Positions 28,579 through 36,534 of a stretch of DNA of 64,000 bases are shown here, in pieces (position 1 is the first letter of the stretch; each line of letters opens with the position of its first letter). The DNA is from JAPOXK01 sp965220315 (GTDB lineage: Bacteria > Chloroflexota > Dehalococcoidia > Bin125). The notes below the pieces were generated by a model. That model made no database searches and was not told the DNA's origin. It saw only the letters and a program-made list of their open reading frames with translations. Location: NCBI GenBank assembly GCA_965220315.1, contig CBDCPP010000002.1, positions 620,001 through 684,000 on the forward strand, given 5' to 3'. The position numbers and the translations under genes were made by a program.

Positions 28579-29829
28579 TTAGCCCCTGCGCTCCCAGAGC
28601 CGCACACGCCGCCCGCCTGATCGCTCCCGCCGGCTTACGCATCCCTGCGCCCGCAGCGCCCGCCCCAGGCGGCTCTGCAAAGGCCTCGGGAGCTGGACCA
28701 CCGTCTCCTCCGGGGCGAGGCCGGCCCCCACGGCGCACTCCCGGAGCTCAAACGACCCCTCTCGGCCTGCGAGCCAGGCGGCCACCGCGTCCTCCAGAAT
28801 CGGATCGCGCTGCCGCGCCGCGTCCGTGGCCGCCTTCTGCTTTTCCTTGAGGCGGTCCGGCAGGCGGGCCTCCGCTCCCTGACGGTACAAATGGAGCGCC
28901 TCGGCCCAGAGCTGCTCGCGGTGCGCCTCGAGGTAGGCGCGGAGGCCGGCCGGGTCGCCCCCGAGCAGGCTGATGGGCACGAAGCGCCGCAGGTTGGGGT
29001 CGTTGGGCAGTGGGTCCACGCGGTCCGTCGTCCCCACGAGGATCGCGCGGCGCAGGAGGAGTTCGGGGTTCCTGCGATAGCTGAGCCGGACCGCGCCGTC
29101 GTCCGTGCGCGAGAGGAACGCCTTGAGCCCCTCGATGTCGGCGCGGGTGGCGCCCGCCATCTCCGCCACCTCCACGATCACCCGCCCCTGCAGCGCCTCC
29201 GCGCGCATCTTGGGCGAGGCAGCGAGATGCAGACCGTCGGTGAACCATTCCGGGTACTCGGGCGGCAGCACCCACTGCACAGCGGTGGATTTCCCGATCC
29301 CGGGCGGGCCGATCAGGACCGGCATCTCATCGAGCTTCGCCCCCGGCTGGTAGGCCCGTCGTACGGCGCCGAGAAAGATGAAGCGGCTGGCCCATGCGGC
29401 GAGCGGGTCGCCTTTATCAGCGAGGACGAAGACGTCCCCCAGCCACTGATCCAATCGCGGCTTCCCGTTCCAAGGCGGCAGGGCCTCCAGCCAGTCCCGG
29501 AAGGGGTCGCACTCCCGCTCGTACAGGAGGGCGTCGATCGCAAACGTCCAGTCCGCGTGGCCGTACTTGAGGGGACGCGGGCTCCGGAAGGTGTAGTAGC
29601 GGAACCGCTCGGCGATGGTCCGCCGGAGAGCCGCCGTGGAGCGGTCGGTCATCGGCTTCCACGTCCGGCCGCCGTCCTCCGACCACTCCCCTCGCTGGGC
29701 GCGCAGATTGAATCGGATCTGGATCCCGAGAATGGACAACACGGTCTCGAGCGCGGCCGCGTCCTTCTCCGGGAACACCAGGGCGTGAGGCACCGTGTCC
29801 CCGGCGTCTGGGGGCTGCTCCGCCGTCAC
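28579..29829 (-). CDS. VapE-like ATPase (virulence-associated E / D5-type helicase)
   Basis: 416 residues. An N-terminal segment resembling primase-associated or DNA-binding regions (LETVLSILGIQIRFNLRAQR, GEWSEDGGRTWKPM) precedes a P-loop ATPase: MPVLIGPPGIGKSTAVQWV (Walker A), VIVEVAEMAGATRADIEGLK (Walker B-like), FLSRTDDGAVRLSYRRNPEL and AILVGTTDRVDPLPNDPNLR with the sensor and arginine-finger region. This is the VapE (PF05272-type) layout used as replication helicase by phage satellites and small islands. It lies downstream of int and alpA on the same strand, as in satellites. A full primase domain is not apparent, so it may rely on a host or phage primase. Confidence 0.8.
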   Translation of the reverse strand: MTAEQPPDAGDTVPHALVFPEKDAAALETVLSILGIQIRFNLRAQRGEWSEDGGRTWKPMTDRSTAALRRTIAERFRYYTFRSPRPLKYGHADWTFAIDALLYERECDPFRDWLEALPPWNGKPRLDQWLGDVFVLADKGDPLAAWASRFIFLGAVRRAYQPGAKLDEMPVLIGPPGIGKSTAVQWVLPPEYPEWFTDGLHLAASPKMRAEALQGRVIVEVAEMAGATRADIEGLKAFLSRTDDGAVRLSYRRNPELLLRRAILVGTTDRVDPLPNDPNLRRFVPISLLGGDPAGLRAYLEAHREQLWAEALHLYRQGAEARLPDRLKEKQKAATDAARQRDPILEDAVAAWLAGREGSFELRECAVGAGLAPEETVVQLPRPLQSRLGRALRAQGCVSRRERSGGRRVRLWERRG

Positions 29830-29871
29830 CAGGAGCTCCGGCCGCGCGCCCGCTGTCGGAATCCCGTCCGC

Positions 29872-30060
29872 CTAACCGGCCTTACGCTCGCGCAACCACT
29901 CTTCCACCTCGCCGCGCCGCCAGCCGACCGCCCGGGACTTCGCCCCGCCCAAGCGCAGGGCGGCGGGAAAGTCCTCGTCGCGGACCCGCCGCCACAAGGT
30001 TGTCTTGCTCAGCCCGGTGAGGGCCATCACCTGTCGCAGCCGCAAAATCTCTAGCTCCAT
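29872..30060 (-). CDS. alpA: AlpA-family excisionase/regulator
   Basis: 62 residues from ATG 30060, with AAAGG five bases upstream; an earlier in-frame ATG at 30132 lacks a site. Nearly the whole protein is an HTH_17/MerR-like domain: LRLRQVMALTGLSKTTLWRR (the LTGLSKTTLWRRV helix-turn-helix), followed by DFPAALRLGGAKSRAVGWRR and VEEWLRERK. AlpA proteins act as excisionases or as activators of the adjacent integrase in P4-like elements. Here it sits between the integrase and the VapE gene on the same strand, as expected. Confidence 0.85.
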   Translation of the reverse strand: MELEILRLRQVMALTGLSKTTLWRRVRDEDFPAALRLGGAKSRAVGWRRGEVEEWLRERKAG

Positions 30061-30139
30061 CCGAGCCTTTCTGGTCTTAAATAGTTTCAAGAGATATTTT
30101 AGCAAGCCACGCGTGTTATGCGTACCGAACAAGCTATCA

Positions 30140-31300
30140 TCATTCCATAACGTAGGCTGCCCATTGCTCCATCAGGGCCCGGCGGCGCTCGAACAGGTCG
30201 GATCGCCGGTAGGCGGCTTCGACGCGATCGCTGTTGACGTGAGCGAGGGCGAGTTCGCACACCTCCCGGGGTGCGTCCGTGCATTCAGCGGCCCAGTCCC
30301 GGAAGCTCGAACGCATGCCGTGCGGCACCGCAGGGACGCCGAGGTCGCGGAGCAGCTTGGAGAGCGTGCTATCCGAGAGCTGCACGCCGCGGACGCTGGG
30401 GAACACGAGCCCCGAGTCGTCCGACAGTTCCCGGGCGGCGTCCAAGACCGCGATCGCCCGCCCGGAGAGCGGGGCCCGATGCGCGAGGCCAGCCTTCATG
30501 CGCGCGGCCGGCACGGTCCATGTCGCGGTATCGAGATTGATCTCCTCCCAGCGAGCGCCCCGGACCTCGCCCGATCGGCACGCGGTCAGCGTCAGGAATT
30601 CCAAGGCCAGCTTCGTCGCCGGCCACGCCTGAGACGCCCGCACCTTGGCGAGCGTGCCCCCGACCTCGGGATAGGGGAGTGCTTGGCGGTGTTCCTGGCG
30701 CCCACCGTTCTTTGGAAGGGCTGCGCCGATGGCCTCACCGGCCGGATTGTCGTCACGGTACCCCTCGGCGACGGCCCAGCGCATCACCGCCCCGATGCGT
30801 TGTCGTACCCGCCGAGCCGTCTCCGGCTTCGCACTCCAGATCGGTACCAGCACGGCGAGCACGTCCGCCGTGGTGATCTTGTCCACCGGCTTGCGCCCCA
30901 GTTGCGGCATGGCGTAGTCCCGCAGGCTGGCGCGCCACTGCTTCTCGCTCCTGCCGCTGTCCCGCCAGCTGGCGGCGTGGATTGCGATGACGCGATCAAC
31001 AGCGGCGGCGAAGGTCGGCATGCCGCCGGTACGTGGGTCACGGCCGCGCGCGACCGCCCGACGGTTCTCCAGCGCCGCTTTGCGGGCCTCGGCCAAGGTC
31101 ACCACCGGATAGGCACCGAGCCCGATGTTGCACGGCCGCCCGGCGATGCGGAGCCGTTGGCTCCAGGTCTTCGACAGCCGTCCGGTGGAAGTTGGCTTCA
31201 CGAGCAGCGAGAGGCCGTAGCCGCCACGCCCGTCGCCATAGCGCCCTGGTACAGTGATGGTCTTGACGAAGGTCGCCGAGAGAGTCTTCGGGCGCTTCAT
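30140..31300 (-). CDS. int: P4-type tyrosine integrase
   Basis: 386 residues. An N-terminal DUF4102-like arm-binding domain (YGDGRGGYGLSLLVKPTSTG, RPCNIGLGAYPVVTLAEARK) is followed by a SAM-like core-binding domain and the catalytic domain: LTACRSGEVRGARWEEI (first Arg), HGMRSSFRDWAAE (His and second Arg), ALAHVNSDRVEAAYRR (His and nucleophile Tyr). All catalytic residues are present, so it should be active. Members of this group usually integrate into tRNA genes, but no tRNA or att repeat was found at either edge of this element. The gene faces out toward 31.3 kb while alpA, vapE and the cargo follow downstream. Confidence 0.9.
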   Translation of the reverse strand: MKRPKTLSATFVKTITVPGRYGDGRGGYGLSLLVKPTSTGRLSKTWSQRLRIAGRPCNIGLGAYPVVTLAEARKAALENRRAVARGRDPRTGGMPTFAAAVDRVIAIHAASWRDSGRSEKQWRASLRDYAMPQLGRKPVDKITTADVLAVLVPIWSAKPETARRVRQRIGAVMRWAVAEGYRDDNPAGEAIGAALPKNGGRQEHRQALPYPEVGGTLAKVRASQAWPATKLALEFLTLTACRSGEVRGARWEEINLDTATWTVPAARMKAGLAHRAPLSGRAIAVLDAARELSDDSGLVFPSVRGVQLSDSTLSKLLRDLGVPAVPHGMRSSFRDWAAECTDAPREVCELALAHVNSDRVEAAYRRSDLFERRRALMEQWAAYVME

Positions 31301-31475
31301 AGGCGATCATCCTAGTTATCACTAATGAAGCGAGACTAGGCGTGGCGACGTGAAACGTCAAAGAATCATTTACATCTGTAAATAAAGGAGTTTCTGTAAC
31401 TTCTCAGTCCGGCTTGATACCCTTCGCAACTCCCCAATTGGTTCTTCCCCCTCCGCCATCCCCACCCAGTTTCCG

Positions 31476-32558
31476 CTACCCCACCGCGGCGCTGCTGGAA
31501 CTCCCGATCGCGTCGAGCGGCCCCAGGCGCTGCTCCAGCGCCGGGATGATCTCGGCTCCCAGCGTCTCCAAGCTGCGCATCGAGCGGGCATGGTCGCCCA
31601 TCCCCACCGAGAAGCACATGTGCGTCGGCCCGTACATCGCGATCTCGTTGGCGATCTGATCGGTGATCTTCTCGGCATCGCCGATCATCGCGTACTCCGC
31701 GATCTGCTCCAGCGTCGGCTCCCCCTCGGCCGGGATCTCGCGGTGTTTCGCTCCGTCCATCTGCTGGTAGCCGCCGCGGCAGGCCAGTGCCACCCGGTAG
31801 GTGTAGCGAAGCGTATCGGCCGCGGCCAGCGATTCCTCTCGCGACCCCGTCACATTCAGCCACCGCAGTACCGCCATCCGCACGTCGGATGCACTCTTCC
31901 CCTGCGCGCGGTGCATCTCCTCGAACTCGCGCCGCGTCTCCACCATGATTGAGGGTGGCCCCCAGCGCGGTTGCGCGAGTGGCACGTATCCCTTCTCCAC
32001 CAGGCGCTTGCGCATCCGCTTATCCCGCATCATCCCCGCCACGTAGATCTCGGGCGTCGGCTTTTGCACGGGCTTGAGCGCCAATGACGTGGGCGGCTGC
32101 TGGTAGTACTGGCCCGCGTAGGAGAAGGTCTCCTGCGCGTAAGCGAGCTCCATCATCTCCAGGATCTCCAGCGACCGATCGACCGAGTCGTCCAGCGTCT
32201 GACCGAACCGCTCGAACTCGTACGGCTGATAGCCGCTGCCGATGCCCAGCACCAGCCGCCCCCCGCTCATCACGTCCACGGTGGCCACCTCTTCGATCAA
32301 GCGCACCGGGTCGTACAGCGGCAGCACCACTACCCCGCTGCCCAGCCGAATGCGCTTGGTGATCGGTGCGAGGTAGGCGGCCATCACCAGCGGCGACACG
32401 CACAGGCAGTAGTTGGAGAAGTGGTGCTCCGCGAACCAGGCGATGTCGAGCCCGATCGCCTCGGCCAGCTGCACCTGTTCTACAGTCTGTGCGAACACTT
32501 GCTCCGGGGGCGTGGCCTGCTCACGCTGTGGGAGCAGGCAGAATACTCCGAGCTTCAT
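31476..32558 (-). CDS. LLM-class flavin-dependent oxidoreductase (luciferase-like)
   Basis: 360 residues. The start MKLGVFCLLP and the TIM-barrel landmarks GLDIAWFAEHHFSNYCLCVS, ITKRIRLGSGVVVLPLYDPV, VDVMSGGRLVLGIGSGYQPY and ERFGQTLDD are those of bacterial luciferase-type F420- or FMN-dependent monooxygenases. Length is normal for the family. Substrate cannot be told from sequence; relatives desulfonate alkanesulfonates, degrade xenobiotics or act on F420 substrates. It is divergent from the EamA transporter gene, with a shared intergenic region of about 170 bases. Confidence 0.85.
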   Translation of the reverse strand: MKLGVFCLLPQREQATPPEQVFAQTVEQVQLAEAIGLDIAWFAEHHFSNYCLCVSPLVMAAYLAPITKRIRLGSGVVVLPLYDPVRLIEEVATVDVMSGGRLVLGIGSGYQPYEFERFGQTLDDSVDRSLEILEMMELAYAQETFSYAGQYYQQPPTSLALKPVQKPTPEIYVAGMMRDKRMRKRLVEKGYVPLAQPRWGPPSIMVETRREFEEMHRAQGKSASDVRMAVLRWLNVTGSREESLAAADTLRYTYRVALACRGGYQQMDGAKHREIPAEGEPTLEQIAEYAMIGDAEKITDQIANEIAMYGPTHMCFSVGMGDHARSMRSLETLGAEIIPALEQRLGPLDAIGSSSSAAVG

Positions 32559-32732
32559 GGCGGGCTCCGTTCCTGCGGGGGGCGTGCGGGGGAGAGGCTA
32601 GCACTAGGGGGCCGCCGAAAGCAGCGCTGGGAACGGCGATGCGGCCGCCCCGTAGGATGACTCGCGACATCCTGTGCCGGCCGGTCGGCACGGGCTCTTG
32701 GCAGACGCGATCGGACCACGAGCGGAGTGGCC

Positions 32733-33677
32733 ATGGTTGAAGGGTTCGCAGCTGCGATCGCGGCGGCCGGGGTCTGGGCCGTATCGAGCGCGGTGATCGC
32801 GCACCAAGGCCGGAGTATCGATCCGTTCTCGATCAGCCTCCTTCGTGCGATCTGGGCGGGGATCTTTCTGATCGGGGCGGTCTTCGTTCTCGGCGCTGAA
32901 GGGGACTTTGGGCGCATGAGCGCTGGCGACCTCGCGCAGCTGATCGGCGCGGGATTCATCTCCACAGCGGTCGCCGAGACGCTCTATGCCTTCACGATCC
33001 CGCTCTTCGGGTTCACGCGTACGTACACCACCACCACCGCCGCCGCCGTCCTTTTCGCCTACGTCTTCGGCTTCCTCTTCATTGGGGACACGCTGACCGT
33101 CTTGGTTGGGGTCGGGTCCGTGGTGGTGCTGGCGGGGGTCTACATCGTCGCGATCTACGGTAAATCACGCCGGCATGTCGGCGGCGTGGAGGAAGCGGCG
33201 CGAGTCGAGCCGGCGGTCGCGCTGCCCGGCGCGCTGCTTCCCTACGCGTTTGGCGTGGGACTAGTGCTGGCTGTCGTCACGGGCATGGCCTGGGGCGGCG
33301 TCTCGGTCTGGCTCCGCAGCGCGGCCGAAGGCTTCGATGCCGCAGCGGCGGGCGTCGTCCGCATGCCCGTCGTGCTCCCGGCCCTCGCCTTGCTGGCCGG
33401 CATGCAGTCTCGCTCTTCCCTTCGGCGGCGCGCGATCTCGCGACGGAGTTTCGTCTGGCTCGCGCTCTCCGGCGCCCTCGGCACCGGGTTGGTAATCCTG
33501 CTCATCATTACCGCGCTGCAGCGGATCGGGGCGGGGGAGTTCACCGTGCTGTTCAATACGGGGCCGGTGTTTGGCATCGTCTTGGGAGCGATCTTCTTGC
33601 GGGAGCGCGTGACGCCCTGGGCGGTGATCGGCGCGCTGTTGGTACTGGGCGGCATCGCTATGATCGCGATGCGCTGA
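32733..33677 (+). CDS. EamA/DMT-family transporter
   Basis: 314 residues from ATG 32733, with GGAG 8 bases upstream; GTG two codons earlier is possible. About ten hydrophobic segments in two five-helix halves are visible, for example FAAAIAAAGVWAVSSAVIA at the start and VIGALLVLGGIAMIAMR at the end, with the characteristic EamA helix IGAGEFTVLFNTGPVFGIVL. Drug/metabolite transporters of this type usually export amino acids or small metabolites. Substrate is unknown. The stop lies 36 bases before the end of the convergent PuuE-like gene. Confidence 0.85.
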   Translation: MVEGFAAAIAAAGVWAVSSAVIAHQGRSIDPFSISLLRAIWAGIFLIGAVFVLGAEGDFGRMSAGDLAQLIGAGFISTAVAETLYAFTIPLFGFTRTYTTTTAAAVLFAYVFGFLFIGDTLTVLVGVGSVVVLAGVYIVAIYGKSRRHVGGVEEAARVEPAVALPGALLPYAFGVGLVLAVVTGMAWGGVSVWLRSAAEGFDAAAAGVVRMPVVLPALALLAGMQSRSSLRRRAISRRSFVWLALSGALGTGLVILLIITALQRIGAGEFTVLFNTGPVFGIVLGAIFLRERVTPWAVIGALLVLGGIAMIAMR

Positions 33678-33713
33678 TTCGGAACCGCTCGCGTCTGCGG
33701 CTCTGCCGCTGCC

Positions 33714-34634
33714 TCAATGCGCGAATGGGTGTTGCTGTATCCAGTGTCGAGCGATATCGACGCCGCGCGCGATCCAGACCTTGTCATGTGCGAGGGCGTA
33801 GTCGAGGAAACGCTCAAGGCCCGCAGCACGAGCCGGGCGGCCGGCAATGCGATCGTGCAAGGCCAGCGCCAGTATTTTGGGTTGGCCTCGCTCCCCCTCG
33901 CGGTAGAGCACGTCGAAAGCGTCCCGCAGGTACGTGAAGAAGTCGTTCGCGGTGGCGAAGCCGCTGTGCTCGTTGTAACGGTTGTCGTTGGTCTCGTATG
34001 ACATCGGGATCACGAGGTGCGGTTTGCCCGTAACCTCGACCCAGTACGGCAGCTCGTCGGCGAGGGAGTCGCGGTCGTAGAGGAATCCTCCCGCTTCGAC
34101 CAACAACCGGCGCGTATGAGGACTCGGTCGCCCCGTCACCCAGCCAACCGGGCGCTCACCCACGATCCGCTCGAGCCCCTCCACCGCGCGCTGGATGTGC
34201 GCGCGCTCGACCGGCTCGGGGACATTCTGGTAGTCGATCCAGCGCCAGCCATGGCTGACGATCTCGTGGCCGGCCGCGACCATCGCCCGCGCGGCTTCGG
34301 GGTTCCTTTCGAGGGCCATCACGACCGCCCAGATGCTGGCTGTGATTCCGCGCTCTTCAAGGATGCGGAGGATGCGCCAGATACCGCGACGGCTGCCGTA
34401 CTCGAAGGCGCTCTCGACAATGAGGTTACGGGCGCCTTCGTAGGCGAGAAAGCCGGTGTCGGTCAGTACGCTTTCCGAGTGCGTATCGCCGTGGAGGACG
34501 CTGCACTCTGCCCCTGCTTCATAGTTCACGGCGATCGAGAGGCAGAGGTTGGCGTCGCCCGGCCACTGGGGATCCGGAGGATTCGCTCCGTATCCCGCCA
34601 TATCCCTCGGGTAGTGGCCGGGCGATTCGTTCAT
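33714..34634 (-). CDS. puuE: PuuE-type allantoinase (polysaccharide deacetylase fold)
   Basis: 306 residues. The N-terminus YPRDMAGYGANPPDPQWPGD and LCLSIAVNYEAGAECSVLHG are hallmarks of the PuuE group, metal-independent allantoinases with a NodB-like fold. Further family segments are GSRRGIWRILRILEERGI, EIVSHGWRWIDYQNV and TGRPSPHTRRLLVEAGGFLY. The enzyme would hydrolyse allantoin to allantoate, a step of urate breakdown that leads to urea or ammonia; the urease genes at the right end could use such urea. An SDR gene lies 10 bases away on the same strand. Related deacetylases in this fold act on other N-acyl or cyclic amide compounds, so substrate is likely but not certain. Confidence 0.75.
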   Translation of the reverse strand: MNESPGHYPRDMAGYGANPPDPQWPGDANLCLSIAVNYEAGAECSVLHGDTHSESVLTDTGFLAYEGARNLIVESAFEYGSRRGIWRILRILEERGITASIWAVVMALERNPEAARAMVAAGHEIVSHGWRWIDYQNVPEPVERAHIQRAVEGLERIVGERPVGWVTGRPSPHTRRLLVEAGGFLYDRDSLADELPYWVEVTGKPHLVIPMSYETNDNRYNEHSGFATANDFFTYLRDAFDVLYREGERGQPKILALALHDRIAGRPARAAGLERFLDYALAHDKVWIARGVDIARHWIQQHPFAH

Positions 34635-34643
34635 GCGCGCACG

Positions 34644-35423
34644 TCAGATCCCCGGATCGGCCATGAAGCCGCCGTCGGCGATGATCGCCTGCCCCGTGAT
34701 CCAATCGGACAGATCGCTGGCGAGCCAAAGGGCGCTCTTGGCGATGTCCTCGGGCATGCCGGGACGAGGGATCGGTTGGGCCTTGGCGAAGAGAGCTAAT
34801 TGCTCCTCGCGGCTCGGGGCCTGGAGCGACGGGTGCGCGAAGGCTTGCGGCGTGGCCGTGGCGCCGGGTAGGAGCGCGTTTACGCGGATGCTCTTGTCTG
34901 CGTACTCCACGGCGGCGGCGCGCGTGAGCCCGATGATGCCTGCTTTGCTCGCGCAGTACACCCCGCCAAGCTTGTAGCCTTGCAGCGCCGCTGGCGATGA
35001 GGCGGAGATGATGGAGCCCCCCCCCCGCTCGATCATGCGGGGAATGGCGTGCCGCATCCCGAGGAAAGTCCCTCGCAGGTTGACGTCGAGCACGGTGTCG
35101 TACTCCTCATCACTGATATCGGCAACGTAAGCATTTCTCCAGAAGATGCCGGCGTTGTTGAACAGCACGTCAAGGCCGCCCCAACGCTCTACCGCTGCGC
35201 TCACGAGCCCCTTCACGTCCTCATTGCTGCGAACGTCGGTGTGCCGATAGACGACATCGCCGCCGCTGGCGACGATGTCGTCCGCGACGGCCTGTGCTTC
35301 GGCGTCTTGGATGTCGCCCAAGGCTACGCGTGCTCCTTCACGCGCGAACAGCTGCGCCGTCGCGGCGCCGATGCCTGTCGCGGTGCCCGTGATCACCGCC
35401 ACCTTGCCGTCGAGCAGTCCCAT
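34644..35423 (-). CDS. Short-chain dehydrogenase/reductase (classical SDR)
   Basis: 259 residues from ATG 35423, with GAGAGG just upstream; the frame is open 10 codons further without a site. Classical SDR marks: GKVAVITGTATGIGAATAQL (TGxxxGIG cofactor site), DIQDAEAQAV, NNAGIF, catalytic Ser in IISASSPAALQGY, YCASKAG (YxxxK), and NALLPGATATP. The Asp after the second beta strand (ALGDIQD) suggests a preference for NAD(H). It ends 10 bases before the allantoinase-like gene starts, so the two form an operon. Substrate is not evident. Confidence 0.85.
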   Translation of the reverse strand: MGLLDGKVAVITGTATGIGAATAQLFAREGARVALGDIQDAEAQAVADDIVASGGDVVYRHTDVRSNEDVKGLVSAAVERWGGLDVLFNNAGIFWRNAYVADISDEEYDTVLDVNLRGTFLGMRHAIPRMIERGGGSIISASSPAALQGYKLGGVYCASKAGIIGLTRAAAVEYADKSIRVNALLPGATATPQAFAHPSLQAPSREEQLALFAKAQPIPRPGMPEDIAKSALWLASDLSDWITGQAIIADGGFMADPGI

Positions 35424-35548
35424 GCCGTCCTCTCCCCAATCCGCGCCCTGCAATCTAGCATCGGTCGGCTGGTGTGGTCAGGCGACGCGAAAGGCTGCAG
35501 CCCGGTAGTATCCACCCGTTTCCTGTTGATGGGCGCAAAGGGGACGTG

Positions 35549-36505
35549 ATGCCGAAAGTCACATTGAGTCTCGACAACGGACCGGATCCCGATGTCACGC
35601 CCGGCGTGCTTGAGACGCTGGCGCGGCATGGACTGAAATCGACGTTTTTTGTGATCGGAGAGAAAGCCGCGACGCCCGAAGGCCGGGCGCTTATGGAGCG
35701 TGCGCACGCTGAAGGCCACTGGATCGGGAACCATACCTACACGCATTCCATCCCCTTGGGTGAGGATACGGACCCCGAAGCGCCGGCGCGCGAAATCGGC
35801 CGTACCCAGGACGTGATCGGCGGCTGCAGCCACCCCCTTCGGTATTTCCGGCCGTTTGGAGCCGGCGGCTTCCTCGACGACCGGGTCTTCAGCTCCGAAG
35901 CCCGTGATTACCTGCTGCACGGTCGCTATACGTGCGTGAACTGGAATTGCGTTCCGCGTGATTGGGAACATCAAGATGGCGGATGGGTGGAGATCGGGCT
36001 GGATCTGTGCGGCCAGCTGGACTGGTCGCTCGTGGTCGTGCACGATTTTCTGCCCGACGCGGGACAACACCTGGACCGCTTCGTCGTCGAACTCAAAAAG
36101 CGCGGTTTCGAGTTCACACAGGAGTTCCCTCCGGATTGCGTGCCCGTGGTGCGTGGAGAAGTGCGGAGCCCAATCGACTACCTCGTGCGCGACTATCCAC
36201 TCGTCGAGTGGACGCAAGGGGATCTGGTACGGCTCCGCGACGAGTTGCAAAGCGCCACGGTAAGGACCCTGCTGGATTCGTGCGCCGCGCGGGCGGGAGA
36301 GCACATCCCTTTCAGTGCGCTTGTGGAGAAGGTAGGACGCTCGGACGACGACTGCCGTGCCGAACTCGACGCCTTCAGCGCACTCGTGACCCGTCGCTTT
36401 GCGCGGCGCAACTGGCCGATCACCTATGCCTGGTCCGCTGGCGGCGACGCGCAGGCCTACTACCGTATGGCTCCGGAGCTTGCGGAATCGTGGCGAACTG
36501 CGTGA
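35549..36505 (+). CDS. Polysaccharide deacetylase with extra C-terminal domain
   Basis: 318 residues from ATG 35549, with AAGGGG 6 bases upstream. The NodB domain covers about residues 1-195: VTLSLDNGPDPDVTPGVLET (metal-binding DNGPD), HGLKSTFFVIGEKA, GHWIGNHTYTHSIPLG (HxxxH) and VVVHDFLPDAG. The roughly 120-residue C-terminal extension (TLLDSCAARAGEHIPFSALV, RRFARRNWPITYAWSAGG, AYYRMAPELAESWR) resembles a winged-helix-like domain seen in small actinobacterial proteins and is unusual on a deacetylase. No signal peptide is seen, so an intracellular N-acyl or cyclic-amide substrate is likelier than cell-wall polysaccharide. It is divergent from the SDR gene. Confidence 0.8.
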   Translation: MPKVTLSLDNGPDPDVTPGVLETLARHGLKSTFFVIGEKAATPEGRALMERAHAEGHWIGNHTYTHSIPLGEDTDPEAPAREIGRTQDVIGGCSHPLRYFRPFGAGGFLDDRVFSSEARDYLLHGRYTCVNWNCVPRDWEHQDGGWVEIGLDLCGQLDWSLVVVHDFLPDAGQHLDRFVVELKKRGFEFTQEFPPDCVPVVRGEVRSPIDYLVRDYPLVEWTQGDLVRLRDELQSATVRTLLDSCAARAGEHIPFSALVEKVGRSDDDCRAELDAFSALVTRRFARRNWPITYAWSAGGDAQAYYRMAPELAESWRTA

Positions 36506-36534
36506 ACTGACCCGAAGAGCGGAGGGGAGACATC

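Larger units (their letters stand above)
28240..31300 (-). mobile_element. Compact integrated element: int-alpA-vapE plus HEPN-like cargo
   Basis: Four genes on one strand with the order integrase, AlpA, VapE and a small AT-rich gene, about 3.1 kb. This gene set matches minimal phage satellites or integrative islands: site-specific recombinase, excisionase or regulator, replication ATPase, and cargo. No capsid, terminase or conjugation gene is present. Flanks are a dead helicase on one side and a normal metabolic gene on the other. Direct repeats that would define attL and attR were looked for and not found, so the limits are those of the genes. Confidence 0.65.

Noticed and set aside
28160..31400. 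att direct repeats or a tRNA target for the integrated element
   Set aside because: Flanks were compared by eye; only short partial matches were seen and no tRNA-like cloverleaf.
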